Shown: positions 36,299 to 46,727, counted from the stretch's first letter. The stretch: DNA of 64,000 nucleotides from Nostoc sp. FACHB-110 (GCF_014697425.1 NZ_JACJRU010000022.1:53227-117226), one strand, 5' to 3'. Notes: a model not told the origin generated them from the sequence alone. Program-made: numbers and translations.

Positions 36299-37585
36299 TT
36301 AAATCTCAATCGCTGTTTGCACTTGCAGATTAGTTAAACTTGTGACTTTCTTGCTATCTTCAGGATTTAGCCGAATTTTTACTTCTACAACTCGGCTGTC
36401 GAGGTTTTCTCCTGGTTGATTGCTAAATACATTTTGTCTGTTTACTTGCAAGCCAATATGAGAAACTTTTCCTCTTAGCTCACCAGCAAATGCTTGACTG
36501 GTAATGGTTGCTGGCTGTCCTAGTTTGATTTTACCGATGTCAGTTTGATAAATTTCTGCTACAGCTTGCATTTGGGCGGTTTGTGCTAAATCTGCAATGC
36601 CATGAGCACTAATTTTTTCACCGACACGGGTGTGAATTTTGAGAATCTGTCCAGCTATGGGTGCTTTAATGTAAGCTGCTTCTAAGTCAGTTTTAGCACG
36701 CTGGAGTGACGCGATCGCATTTTCTACTTCTGTTTGTGCTGCTTGCACATCCACTGGGCGCACTTCGGCAATACTGGTAAGGGTAGCTTTGGCTTCACTG
36801 ATTTGTTTATTGCTGGTAGCGTTAATTCGGTTCAGTGCAATTTTGGCTTCGGCTAATTGTTTGCTAGTGGTAGAGTTAATCCGGTTCAGCACTGCTTTAG
36901 CTTCGTCTAGTTGCTGTTTGGCCGTATCTACATTCAAACTTTTACTATCAATTAAAGAACTAGAAATGGCTCCTTCTGAGTATAGGTGTTGATAACGTTG
37001 ATATTCAGCTTCAGCATTTTTCAGTTCTGCTTCTAACTTTTTAATAGTGGCTTCTTGGGCAGTTTTATCTCCCTGCCATTGCGCCTCTATTCGGGCGATA
37101 GTTTCTTGTTGGGCTGTTCTGTCGCCTTGTAATTGAGCTTGTAAACGTTCTACACTGGCTTCTTGGGCGCGAATGTCGCCTGTTTTAGCTCCTGCTTTGA
37201 CTTGATTGAGTTTAGATTGAGCAACTTGGACTTGTTTTTGGGCTTGGAGTAGGGCAGTTTGCAACCGGGCGCGGGAATCGAGAATTGCGATTACTTGTCC
37301 TGCTTTGACCTTATCACCTTCTTGAACTAGCATTTTAGCAACGCGATCGCCATCCAAGGCTAGGGGCGCAGATAAACTAATTACTTCTGTTTCTGGTTCA
37401 AGTCTACCAAGGGAGGTGATTTGTGAAGCGATCGCCTCAGTTGGTGCAGCTTCAGATGCAACAGTTTTACTTTTTCCAAACTGAGAAACTGTGTAAAAAC
37501 TAATTGCAGATGTGATGGCAGTAGCGGCAATTACTAATGCAATTAATCCTTGATTAGCTGGTTTTAGCAAATATTTTTGGTTCAT
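36299..37585 (-). CDS. devB: DevB-type HlyD-family periplasmic adaptor
   Basis: A 428-residue membrane-fusion protein. One N-terminal helix (GLIALVIAATAITSAISFYTV), SLGRLEPETEVISLSAPLA as the first lipoyl-like half, a long coiled-coil hairpin of Ala/Gln/Glu-rich heptads (about residues 110-290) and a second lipoyl half (AAYIKAPIAGQILKIHTRVGE) followed by beta-barrel strands. DevB links the inner-membrane DevCA pump to an outer-membrane TolC-type channel; no TolC gene is in the window. It starts 165 bp after the MFS gene stop and is first of the devBCA set. Confidence 0.92.
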   Translation of the reverse strand: MNQKYLLKPANQGLIALVIAATAITSAISFYTVSQFGKSKTVASEAAPTEAIASQITSLGRLEPETEVISLSAPLALDGDRVAKMLVQEGDKVKAGQVIAILDSRARLQTALLQAQKQVQVAQSKLNQVKAGAKTGDIRAQEASVERLQAQLQGDRTAQQETIARIEAQWQGDKTAQEATIKKLEAELKNAEAEYQRYQHLYSEGAISSSLIDSKSLNVDTAKQQLDEAKAVLNRINSTTSKQLAEAKIALNRINATSNKQISEAKATLTSIAEVRPVDVQAAQTEVENAIASLQRAKTDLEAAYIKAPIAGQILKIHTRVGEKISAHGIADLAQTAQMQAVAEIYQTDIGKIKLGQPATITSQAFAGELRGKVSHIGLQVNRQNVFSNQPGENLDSRVVEVKIRLNPEDSKKVTSLTNLQVQTAIEI

Positions 37586-37749
37586 TTTTTTCTAGAATCT
37601 GAAACGTCATGATCAACAATCTTTAGACTGGTTATATCTCAAAAAATATAACCATGTTTACTTGCAACATGCTGTATATATCCCACGATGAATTAATATT
37701 AATGACTATTGAATTTGAGTAAAGCATTATCATCTTTGGCATCAAATCT

Positions 37750-38919
37750 TCAATTTTTACTTGATGTTACTAGATTTACTTTTCCTAAAATCATTCGCAA
37801 AAACAATAATACAAATACTAACATCGTAAAAGTAAAAATATATTTAACACCAAAACTCTTCATGAATAAAGAAGAAATTAAGGGAGCCACTGTACAGCCA
37901 ATACTGTATATTCCCGTAAAAATAGCAGTTCCTGATGGTAAATCTTCTTTTGATAATTTATCGCCGATTAATGAGAGAGTTAGCGCAAAAATAGGGCCTA
38001 TACTTGCTCCGGCTAAAAATGAAAAGATAACGCTAATGATGTAACTATCAAATGAAGAAATTATTTGCAGAGAAATAATACCTATACAAACATTAGTAAA
38101 AATCAGCTTAATTTGTCCATAGCGTTGCGCTAAATATGTGACTGGCAGGGTGCTAACAATATCACCAAATACAAATATAGAAAAGATATAACTCATCTCT
38201 TCTACACTATAGTTTTGTCGGAGCAGATATACAGGATATAGAGAAACAAGAGTCGCTATAGCTAGTCCATAAGCAAATGCAGCATGAAGAGGGATTGTCA
38301 AATTCTTTAAAATTTTTATGTTTGATTTTTGAGCAACAATAAAGCTTTCGGGTATACCGCAAGCAGCAACAAAAATACCACTGAGAATTAAAGCACTGCC
38401 CAAAAGAAATGGTAGTTTTGGAGAAATACTGTAAGGTATAAAACTAATGATCGGCCCTAAAGCTAGTCCAACACCAAATGATAGAGCTTGCAGTCCGTTG
38501 GCTATTGCACGATTGTTTTGATGGCAAAAATGATTCAATCCAGTTTGTCCAGCAACGAGAAATAAACAAGCACCAATGCCCATACAAGCCCGAATGACAA
38601 ACCACAATGGTAATAGTTTGGTAAAAGGAAATAAAACGGCACTCAAACCCAACATTAGTAAGCCAAGCATGATTGTGCGGCGAATTCCCAAAGAACGCAA
38701 CAACTTGGCTACAAATGGCGTTGCCAAAGTGATAAACAAAAAATAAACTGTAGAATTTGCACCAATCCAAACATCATCAGTTTGATTATGTTCCATAAAT
38801 GCAGAGATGAGTGGATTAAAAATGCCCAGAGAGATACCAGACAAGAAAGAAATTATATATATAGCAGGTAAACCTCTGGAAAACAGAGAGTCTGATTTTG
38901 GAGAAGATACTGATGACAT
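37750..38919 (-). CDS. Major facilitator superfamily transporter
   Basis: About 389 residues from the ATG at 38919; a TTG at 38991 would add 24 polar residues. Around 12 hydrophobic helices are visible, with the loop 2-3 motif KLLRSLGIRRTIMLG typical of MFS proteins and the helix-5-like GVGLALGPIISFIPY. The family exports or imports small molecules by proton coupling. Lying between the PKS and devBCA on the same strand, it is likely a second exporter or self-protection pump for the cluster product. The substrate is not predictable. Confidence 0.85.
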   Translation of the reverse strand: MSSVSSPKSDSLFSRGLPAIYIISFLSGISLGIFNPLISAFMEHNQTDDVWIGANSTVYFLFITLATPFVAKLLRSLGIRRTIMLGLLMLGLSAVLFPFTKLLPLWFVIRACMGIGACLFLVAGQTGLNHFCHQNNRAIANGLQALSFGVGLALGPIISFIPYSISPKLPFLLGSALILSGIFVAACGIPESFIVAQKSNIKILKNLTIPLHAAFAYGLAIATLVSLYPVYLLRQNYSVEEMSYIFSIFVFGDIVSTLPVTYLAQRYGQIKLIFTNVCIGIISLQIISSFDSYIISVIFSFLAGASIGPIFALTLSLIGDKLSKEDLPSGTAIFTGIYSIGCTVAPLISSLFMKSFGVKYIFTFTMLVFVLLFLRMILGKVNLVTSSKN

Positions 38920-39067
38920 GATTATGTTGGCAAATTTTGGATTTGGGATTGACAAGGTTGATTTATCGTCTATTCCAGTAGTTGAAAACAAGACTAACTA
39001 TGGAAATTCCGTATTAATGAGTAAACAAAATTGACTAATTAAGTTGATATAAAGTAGCCACTAGGTA

Positions 39068-39095
39068 GGGGAGCCACTCAAAGCAGTGGTTCCCC
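39068..39095. other. Strong inverted repeat between PKS and MFS genes
   Basis: GGGGAGCCACT (39068-39078) pairs with AGTGGTTCCCC (39085-39095) with one mismatch and a 6-nt loop. On the minus strand it lies just past the PKS stop (39160), but no U-run follows it in that direction; an A-run follows on the plus strand. It may attenuate or stabilise the transcript. Confidence 0.5.
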
Positions 39096-39159
39096 TGAAA
39101 AAAATATCCCTAGATTCTGCAACGCCGAGGTATATTAGGCATTGAAAATCCTGCTCTGG

Positions 39160-42100
39160 CTAATTTAACTCAGCTGTTAAAAAGGCTGGCTTTTTGAATT
39201 CACTTAACAAAGCGGTATAACTTGACTGGCGTTGTTCTGGAGACAGGCGGGGTAATTGTTGAACTCTCACAAGCCCAGATGTAATGAATTTTGGCTCACC
39301 GCAGGCGATCGCTACTAATTCTGGTTCATCATTATATGGAAGTGGTGCTTTATAAGTTGTACGCTCTAAAGGATAGCTAAATAGGGGTAAACGGCGTAAC
39401 CCGTTGCTAAATAGAGGTGAACTGTTAAATCTAACTCCAGCTACGTACAAATTACCTAATATTGTCAGTAAATGCTGGATTACAGGTTTTTCTTGGTCGA
39501 AGTTATGATGGGTTTCCAAGTTATTACTTACACCCAAGTAACTACCAAGATGTACGTAAATTCCAGTTTCGGCAGTAATTTCTGCACATACATCCTGATC
39601 TAACTTTTGAGATGTTTGTACCAAACTTGCTAGTTGCGCACTAGAAATGGGAATTGAAGGTCTCAAAATTCCACCAGGAGTCACTAATGGGCAATTCCAT
39701 GTAGTAAATTGCTCAGACATTAAGCTTTGTTGATGGGTTGGCTTTCCTAGCAAGGCGATCGCTTGTTCTAATGTCACAATCCCACATAGACAAGCCCCAG
39801 CTAAAATTCCTGTTCCCTCTACCAGCAAGCTAGTAGGTTGAAGTTGCAAAGATATTAACAAACGACCCAGCGCGTATTGTACAGCAAAGGTGTGCAGTTG
39901 CTGAGGAACAGTATGACCTAGGTGACTGACACAATCATTGTAGGCTGCTTGAAATTGGGGAAAACGTCTGCCTAAAATCTCGGCTTGGTTAGGTGTAACA
40001 GCACTACCGCCATTCATGACCAAATAAATTGGCGTTGACCGTTGCGGGTTAGCTTTGCCTGTACAGATATCTGGAGTGGTATTACCTGAGATCATGCTTT
40101 GGAGTGCATTAAGCAGACTTTGACGGTCATTAACGACTACGGCTGTTTTATAAGCTAAGTCTTTCTGGGCATTGTTCATGGTAAAGCAGACTGGAGCCGC
40201 ATCATGTTCTGGATGCTGAAGCAGATGATCCCGTAACAGTTCGGCTACTTGCTTGAGTGCTGGTTGTGTGCGACCACTCAGGAATAATAAATTAGCATCA
40301 GAATTACGAGCTTCCGGCTGAGAACTTGGCAAAACGGGTGCTTGTTCTAAAACAACGTGGCAATTAGTACCACCAAATCCAAACCCATTCACACCAGCCC
40401 GGATGAGATTATGACCATCACTTGACCAATCTGTGCTTTGACCAACTACATAGAATGGTGTGTTTGTAAATTTGATATGGGGATTAGGTTCTTGGAAACC
40501 TACAGTACCCGGAATTTGTCCATGCTGCATTGAGAGTACCACTTTGATCAGGCTGACAATACCCGCAGCAGATAACAGATGACCGATCGCAGATTTCACC
40601 GAGCCAACACCACAAAATCCTTGTTTTTGGGTAAAGCTACTGAATGCTTGGGTCATCCCCTCAATTTCTACGGGGTCACCGAGTAGAGTACCTGTACCAT
40701 GCGTTTCTACATAAGATACTGTTTCGGGATTAATGCCAGCATTAGTGTAAGCTTTGCGGATGGCTTCTGCTTGCCCCCGGGGGTTAGGGGCGGTGATTCC
40801 TTGAGAGTGACCGTCATTATTTACTGCCGAACCTTTGATCACAGCATGGATATGATCACCATCGGCGATCGCCTGTTGCAAGGGTTTAAGAATGATTGCA
40901 CCTGCACCTTCTCCCAAAATCATCCCGTTGGCACGGCTGTCAAAGGGATAGCATTCCCCAGTTGGTGAGAGTGCTTGCACTTTACTCATGAAAGTGAAGG
41001 CCGTAGGACTCAGATTCAGATTCACCCCACCAACTATGGCCATCCGGGTTTGACCAGAACGCAAATTCTCACAGGCTAGATGTAATGCTACTAAGGAAGA
41101 AGAACAAGCTGTACTCACCGCCATACTTGGCCCAGTCAGGTTGAGACAGTGGCTAACTCTAGCAGCAATGCCATTTAATTCATTACCTGCGGCTACTTCT
41201 GGTTGAATTTCGCTTGGTTGCAGTACATCTTTTAAACTAGCTAATAAGTCTTGCTTTGCTTGTGCAGACAAGTTGTTAAACCAAGGGCTTTCTTGCCAAC
41301 GCTGACGCAATACGCCGTATTGTTGATAATTGAGGAAGTGTTCTAGATAGTTGCTTTGACCACAACCAACAAACACGCCGATATCTTGGGTGCGGTATCT
41401 ATTGCCATAGCCTGCTTGTTGCAAAGCTTGCCATGCTACTTCAAGGAATAATCGCTGTTGGGGATCAATTGCGATCGCTTCTTTGGGTGAGATGCCGAAA
41501 AACATCGCATCAAAGTCAAAGGGACTGTCAATAAATCCACCAACTTTACTATAAGTTGTGTGGGTAGACTTGCCCTTCTCGGCAAAGTAATCTTTAATCG
41601 ACCATCGGTCTTCTGGTACTTCCCCAATTACCGATTTACCTTCTACCAGCAAGTTCCAGAATTCTTCTAAGTTGTTCGCCCCCGGAACTTTGCACGCCAT
41701 ACCGATGATGGCAATATCCTGTTCTCTGATATTTTGTTCAGTTGGAGGCTGATCATTCAGGTCGCTGGGGGACTGAGAAATAGGTTGCTGCACAGTTGCC
41801 GGATGTGTAACTTCCTCCTTGGCTGTAACTGTTGGTTTTACTGGTTCTGGTGTAATCTGAGGAGAATAATCATACTTACCAGCTAAATAATCTGCCAAGG
41901 CATCGGGTGTTTGATATTCAAACAAAACAGTCGGGAGAATTTCTGCATTGAGAACGCGGCTTAATTCCTTGACTGCTTCAATCGCCCCAATCGAATCTAG
42001 TCCTAGTTCGTCAAAAGTTTTATGTCCTTCTATTTGTTCTTGGGGAAGAGAAAGATACTGCGACAATACTTTTTTAACTTCACGGCGCATATTTAGTGGT

Positions 42101-45100
42101 TGAGGCGCGAATACAGGAAGACTGTCTACAGTTGGTGTCACCACAGGTTCTAGTGATGGCAGGGAATTAGCTGTGGTGTCTTCTATTAAATCAATAATAT
42201 GAATCACAGGGTTAGCATCGGCAGCTACAGCTGTAATAAAGGCTTTCACGGCTGGTTCTGATTCTAAGGCATTCAAGCCTTTAGCCTTAGCCATTGCAAC
42301 CAGGGCATCACCACCAATATTCACCATCCCCTTATCACGCCACAGGGAGAAATTCACAGCGAGCGAGTGCCCCGGTGCGCCCCGATGACTACGGTAAATT
42401 GCATAACTATCTAAGAAGATGTTTGCTGCTGCATAATCTCCCAAATTCGCACCCCATTCAGATTTCGATGCTGTAGCTGAGGATATGCCCACAAAGAATT
42501 TTAGTGGTTCCTGCTCTGTAATTTGATCTAAGATAATAGTCCCCTGAACTTTGGGAGCCAGCACGCGTCTAACAGAATCAGCAGATTTTTGCAAGAGTTT
42601 AAAACTACTCATATCTTGCACACCTGCGGCGTGTATAACTCCGTGCAGTTGACCAAAGCGTTGACGAATGCTGGACATTAATTGCTGCATCCCTTGAGCA
42701 TCGGCGACATCCACAGCGTGATACATAACTGAAGCACCCAGCTTTTCTAATGCTTCAATCACACGAATACGTTGTTTAATGGCAGAATCATCAGCCAGGT
42801 GAGGCCACTGTTCTTTAGGGGGAAGGGGTTGGCGACCAGTGAGTACTAAATTGATTGGTGCTTGACTAGCCATAAACATAGCTATTTCTGTACCCACAGC
42901 ACTAGTACCACCAGTAATTAAACAAGTTTCACCGCGCTTGAGGATGGGGATACTGTTGGGCAGAGGCGATATCTCTACTTTCTTTAAAGAACGCACTAGC
43001 CTTTGATTATGGCGTAAAGCTACGATTCCTTCTAGTGTTGGTTTTGCCTTTAGCTCTTGGAAGAGAATTTCCGCTAATTTTTCTGGGGTTGCCAAGTCAG
43101 GGGTGACATCTACTACCTGAGTTTTAATATGGACATTTTCTTCATCCAGTACGCGCACCAAGGTAGCAGCCATAGACTGATGTAAGCCACAAACAACTTC
43201 ATCTGCATGAGTTGAATAAGCATTTTGTGTAACTAGCAATAAATTAATTGGATGATGGGGATAAACCTTTACCAATGCCTGCCCTAAGGACAGCACACTG
43301 TATACACTTTCTTGTAATAGGTTTTCTGTTTCTAGCAATTGAGTTACTGACGCATCCCAGTTACCGTAATTGCACAGATTGATAATTGTACTTAGTTTAA
43401 AGCCGTCTGTTTGAATAGCTTGGAAAACTTGCTCGTAATCAGCCTGACTATGGGAATTAATGGTAAAACTTTGTCCGCTATGTTGTTGAAACTTTGTCCC
43501 TAGAGTTACCAAGTATGTGGGATAGGATTGGGCTGTGAAAATTTTACCCAAAGATGCGCCTAAATTTTGGCTGTTACTTAGGGCAGGGCAGAAAATCACA
43601 ATTGCACCAGGAGCAATTTCTGTTGATTTTATCAAGGGTTCTGCTTGCCATTGCCATTGATAAAACCACTCAGGGGCATCGATAACTACAGGAGTAACTG
43701 GTTCAACGGTTGGTAATTTGCTAGTAGATACTGGTTGCTCAACCGGAATCCAAAAACGTTCTCGCTGGAATTTATAAGTCGGCAATGATACACGTTGTCT
43801 GGTGTAATCTTGGTCAAAGCCGCGCCAGTTAATTTCTACACCACGAGCGTAGAGGGCTTTTAAACTATCCAGTAGTTGCTGCCAATCTGGTTGACCTTTT
43901 TTCAAAGAAGGTAGCCAAATCGCTGCGTCATCCGCTAAACAGCGTCGTCCCATACCTGAGAGTGTGGGTGTTGGCCCTAGCTCAACAAAAATTTCGTAGC
44001 CTTGCTGATGGAGTGTGGTGATACTTTGAGCAAAACAGACTGTACCACGTAAATGTTGCCGCCAGTATGTTGGTGATGTGAGTTCTTCTGGGGTGGCAAC
44101 TTGTCCAGTTACGTTAGAAATTAGGGGAATCCGAGGTTGAGAATATTTAATTGTTGCCGCCATCTGCTCGAATTCATCGAGAATTGGTTCCATCAGTGGC
44201 GAGTGGAAAGCATGGGAAACATTCAGTTGTGTAGTTTTGATCCCTTGAACTGCCATCTGTGACAAGACGGCTTGGAGTGCTTGCCCCTCACCAGAAATCA
44301 CGATATTCTCAGGGCCGTTCATTGCCGCTATCGCTAGTTTGTCTGCGTAAGGTGCGATCGCCTGTTTGACCTGTGTTTCAGTAGTAAATACTACTGCCAT
44401 TTCACCCCCAGTCGGTAAGCTCTGCATCAGCGCGGCCCGTTTAGCGACTAGTTTCAGGGCATCCTCTAAACTAAACACACCCGCAACACAAGCAGCAACA
44501 TACTCTCCTAAGCTGTGTCCCATCATGGCTTGTGGTTCAATGCCCCAAGACAACCATAACTGTGCTAAAGCATACTCAATAGCAAACAAGGCTGGCTGAG
44601 TGTAAGCGGTTTGATCTAATAAGTTAGATTTGATATCTGCGTAGAGTACTTGTAAAAGTGGTTGCTTTAAGTAAGGACGCAACAGTTCATCGCAACGATC
44701 TAGGGTTTGCCGGAAGGTGGGGTGAGTATCATACAGTTGCCGGGCCATGCCAAAATATTGAGAACCTTGCCCTGTAAAGAGAAAGGCAACCTTGGGACGT
44801 TTCTTACCCTTGATATAGGCTTTAACATAGCCGTTAGTCTGCTCACCACTAGTAAAAGCAGATAATTCTTGACGCAAATTTGTCATGGAGTCAGTGGCGA
44901 TCGCTAGACGATGGGCAAAATGCGATCGCCCTGTATTGGCACTAAAGCAAACATCTGCTAGAGGTAATTCAGGGTTTTTACTGAATAAATTTTTGTAATC
45001 AGCCGCAAGGGCAACTAAAGCAGGTTCAGTCTTCGCTGATAAAGTTAATAGATGTAGGGGTCGCTCTAGCTCGCTGCTAGGTGTTGAGATAGCAGGGGCG

Positions 45101-46398
45101 GCTTCTAAGACTATATGGGCATTGGCTCCTCCCAACCCGAAAGAACTTACTCCCGCTAACGGCAAACCAGAGGTTTCTGGCCAAGGAGTCAAAGTTTGCT
45201 GCACACTTAAGGGTAAATTAGCAAAAGGAATATGGGGATTGGGTGACTCAAAATGAATACTAGGAGGAATTTCCCGGTGCTGGATTGCTAGTGCAGCTTT
45301 AATCAAAGCAGCAATCCCGGCTGCTCCTTCTAAATGACCAATATTGGTTTTTACCGAACCGATAATGCAAGGGTTGTCCTGGGGGCGATTGGTTTTGAGT
45401 ACAGTACCTAAAGCTTTAGCTTCTATCGGATCACCCAACAAAGTACCTGTACCGTGAGCTTCTACGTACTGCACCTCTCCCGGACTGACACCCGCCGCTT
45501 GATAAGCTTGTCTGAGTACGGCTTCCTGGGCTTTCTGGCTGGGAGAAGTTACACCATTGGTGAGTCCGTCGTGATTAACTGCACTACCACGGATGACAGC
45601 GTAAATGCGATCGCCATCGGCTAAAGCGCGAGACAACGGTTTGAGAACCACAACACCAGCCCCTTCACCACGGACTAAACCATTAGCTCTTGCATCAAAG
45701 CTTTTGCAACGTCCATCATTAGCAAACAATCCGGCTTTTGTATAAAAAATACTGGCAACAGGTTCTAGAATGAGGTTAACACCACCAGCCAAGGCTAGTT
45801 CACATTCCCCTTGTCTGAGGCTTTGACAAGCGAGGTGAACTGCTACTAAGGAAGAAGAACAACCAGTATCAACCGCCATACTAGGCCCGTGGAAATTATA
45901 CCGATAAGATAGGCGGTTAGCGGTCATAAAATAGCCATTACCAGAGCCAGTATAAGCATCAATTACAGATGGATTTCGCATCTGCTGGTGAGCGTAATCA
46001 TTCCACATCAAGCCGACAAAAACGCCTGTTTGACTACCTGCAAGTTTGTCTGGTGCTAGTCCTGCATCCTCCAGAGATTGCCAACTTACTTCTAAAAGTA
46101 ACCGTTGTTGGGGATCCATACTAGCCGCTTCTCGTTGAGCAACCCCAAAAAAGTTAGCGTCAAACTGATCGACATCATCCAAAAAACCACCGAATCCACC
46201 ATTCATTTTCCCTGGTGTTTTCGGATCTGGATCGTATGAATCACGTAAATCTACACGGTCTGCTGGAATTGAGGCAATTGCATCGCCACCAGAACGCAAA
46301 AGTTGCCAAAATGCTTCTTTATCCTGAGCTTTCGGAAAACGACAACCAATGCCAATAATTGCTATAGGCTCCATTTCAGTACTCTCTCCTGTTAGCAA
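39160..46398 (-). CDS. Type I PKS: KS-AT-KR-ACP-KS-inactive AT
   Basis: A 2412-residue protein. KS1 (10-430; DTGCSSS, Cys near 178; EAHGTGT; NIGHLEGAAG), AT1 (535-850; GHSLGEY, Ser near 626; VSHAFHSP, predicting malonyl-CoA), KR (1150-1400; TGGTSAVG; GDYAAANIF with Tyr near 1320), ACP (~1440-1510; GLDSIGAIE, Ser near 1468), KS2 (1545-2010; STACSSS, Cys near 1764; ETHGTGT), then a C-terminal region that looks like an AT (2020-2330) but reads LVEGTGILAGA where GHSLG is expected. No DH, ER or thioesterase is seen. Thus one full extension with ketoreduction, then a KS2 that must use a carrier on another protein. The N-terminal ACP of the NRPS at 55795 is the obvious partner. It is preceded by a terminator-like hairpin and a MITE. 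Confidence 0.95.
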   Translation of the reverse strand: MLTGESTEMEPIAIIGIGCRFPKAQDKEAFWQLLRSGGDAIASIPADRVDLRDSYDPDPKTPGKMNGGFGGFLDDVDQFDANFFGVAQREAASMDPQQRLLLEVSWQSLEDAGLAPDKLAGSQTGVFVGLMWNDYAHQQMRNPSVIDAYTGSGNGYFMTANRLSYRYNFHGPSMAVDTGCSSSLVAVHLACQSLRQGECELALAGGVNLILEPVASIFYTKAGLFANDGRCKSFDARANGLVRGEGAGVVVLKPLSRALADGDRIYAVIRGSAVNHDGLTNGVTSPSQKAQEAVLRQAYQAAGVSPGEVQYVEAHGTGTLLGDPIEAKALGTVLKTNRPQDNPCIIGSVKTNIGHLEGAAGIAALIKAALAIQHREIPPSIHFESPNPHIPFANLPLSVQQTLTPWPETSGLPLAGVSSFGLGGANAHIVLEAAPAISTPSSELERPLHLLTLSAKTEPALVALAADYKNLFSKNPELPLADVCFSANTGRSHFAHRLAIATDSMTNLRQELSAFTSGEQTNGYVKAYIKGKKRPKVAFLFTGQGSQYFGMARQLYDTHPTFRQTLDRCDELLRPYLKQPLLQVLYADIKSNLLDQTAYTQPALFAIEYALAQLWLSWGIEPQAMMGHSLGEYVAACVAGVFSLEDALKLVAKRAALMQSLPTGGEMAVVFTTETQVKQAIAPYADKLAIAAMNGPENIVISGEGQALQAVLSQMAVQGIKTTQLNVSHAFHSPLMEPILDEFEQMAATIKYSQPRIPLISNVTGQVATPEELTSPTYWRQHLRGTVCFAQSITTLHQQGYEIFVELGPTPTLSGMGRRCLADDAAIWLPSLKKGQPDWQQLLDSLKALYARGVEINWRGFDQDYTRQRVSLPTYKFQRERFWIPVEQPVSTSKLPTVEPVTPVVIDAPEWFYQWQWQAEPLIKSTEIAPGAIVIFCPALSNSQNLGASLGKIFTAQSYPTYLVTLGTKFQQHSGQSFTINSHSQADYEQVFQAIQTDGFKLSTIINLCNYGNWDASVTQLLETENLLQESVYSVLSLGQALVKVYPHHPINLLLVTQNAYSTHADEVVCGLHQSMAATLVRVLDEENVHIKTQVVDVTPDLATPEKLAEILFQELKAKPTLEGIVALRHNQRLVRSLKKVEISPLPNSIPILKRGETCLITGGTSAVGTEIAMFMASQAPINLVLTGRQPLPPKEQWPHLADDSAIKQRIRVIEALEKLGASVMYHAVDVADAQGMQQLMSSIRQRFGQLHGVIHAAGVQDMSSFKLLQKSADSVRRVLAPKVQGTIILDQITEQEPLKFFVGISSATASKSEWGANLGDYAAANIFLDSYAIYRSHRGAPGHSLAVNFSLWRDKGMVNIGGDALVAMAKAKGLNALESEPAVKAFITAVAADANPVIHIIDLIEDTTANSLPSLEPVVTPTVDSLPVFAPQPLNMRREVKKVLSQYLSLPQEQIEGHKTFDELGLDSIGAIEAVKELSRVLNAEILPTVLFEYQTPDALADYLAGKYDYSPQITPEPVKPTVTAKEEVTHPATVQQPISQSPSDLNDQPPTEQNIREQDIAIIGMACKVPGANNLEEFWNLLVEGKSVIGEVPEDRWSIKDYFAEKGKSTHTTYSKVGGFIDSPFDFDAMFFGISPKEAIAIDPQQRLFLEVAWQALQQAGYGNRYRTQDIGVFVGCGQSNYLEHFLNYQQYGVLRQRWQESPWFNNLSAQAKQDLLASLKDVLQPSEIQPEVAAGNELNGIAARVSHCLNLTGPSMAVSTACSSSLVALHLACENLRSGQTRMAIVGGVNLNLSPTAFTFMSKVQALSPTGECYPFDSRANGMILGEGAGAIILKPLQQAIADGDHIHAVIKGSAVNNDGHSQGITAPNPRGQAEAIRKAYTNAGINPETVSYVETHGTGTLLGDPVEIEGMTQAFSSFTQKQGFCGVGSVKSAIGHLLSAAGIVSLIKVVLSMQHGQIPGTVGFQEPNPHIKFTNTPFYVVGQSTDWSSDGHNLIRAGVNGFGFGGTNCHVVLEQAPVLPSSQPEARNSDANLLFLSGRTQPALKQVAELLRDHLLQHPEHDAAPVCFTMNNAQKDLAYKTAVVVNDRQSLLNALQSMISGNTTPDICTGKANPQRSTPIYLVMNGGSAVTPNQAEILGRRFPQFQAAYNDCVSHLGHTVPQQLHTFAVQYALGRLLISLQLQPTSLLVEGTGILAGACLCGIVTLEQAIALLGKPTHQQSLMSEQFTTWNCPLVTPGGILRPSIPISSAQLASLVQTSQKLDQDVCAEITAETGIYVHLGSYLGVSNNLETHHNFDQEKPVIQHLLTILGNLYVAGVRFNSSPLFSNGLRRLPLFSYPLERTTYKAPLPYNDEPELVAIACGEPKFITSGLVRVQQLPRLSPEQRQSSYTALLSEFKKPAFLTAELN

Positions 46399-46419
46399 AT
46401 GATAGATATATGCGAAACT

Positions 46420-46577
46420 CGGCGTTGCTGATTACGGCGATGATTTTTGTCTCACGCAAAGGCAAGGCAGCGCGTTGGGCGGGTTTCCCGACTTGAAGCG
46501 ACTGCCGCGCAAAGGCGCAAAGAGCAAGAGTTTTAAAAGTGGAATTTTATGATTTCATCCCGCATTTATGCAACGCC
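46420..46577. mobile_element. MITE-like element, 158 bp, copy 1
   Basis: Bounded by CGGCGTTGC and GCAACGCC terminal inverted repeats, with internal sequence GGCAAGGCAGCGCGTTGGGC and ACTTGAAGCGACTGCCGCGC. A near-identical 160-bp copy lies at 62879-63038 in the same orientation. It contains no coding potential, so it would be mobilised in trans. It lies 22 bp upstream of the PKS start and could affect its expression. Confidence 0.8.
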
Positions 46578-46651
46578 CGAAAATCTTTGTTATGTAGCTG
46601 TTCTACAAGGCTTTTATAGGTGTTTACGGATATGTCTCATAAAGGAATGGC

Positions 46652-46691
46652 AAAGAAAAGGGGAAAAGGTTCCACTTTTACCTTTTCCCCT
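46652..46691 (-). terminator. Intrinsic terminator/attenuator between ACP and PKS
   Basis: On the minus strand AGGGGAAAAGGT and ACCTTTTCCCCT form a perfect 12-bp stem with a 9-nt loop, followed by TTTTCTTT. It starts 37 bp after the ACP stop. It would end or reduce read-through from the FAAL-dehydrogenase-ACP genes into the PKS. Confidence 0.75.
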
Positions 46692-46727
46692 CACCCTTTG
46701 TCGCCCTTTCTGCAAGCAGTCTAATGA

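Noticed and set aside
34323..37585. The heterocyst glycolipid devBCA operon itself
   Set aside because: The genes are clearly DevBCA-type, but cyanobacteria carry several such sets and this one lies in a PKS cluster. I use the symbols for family only.
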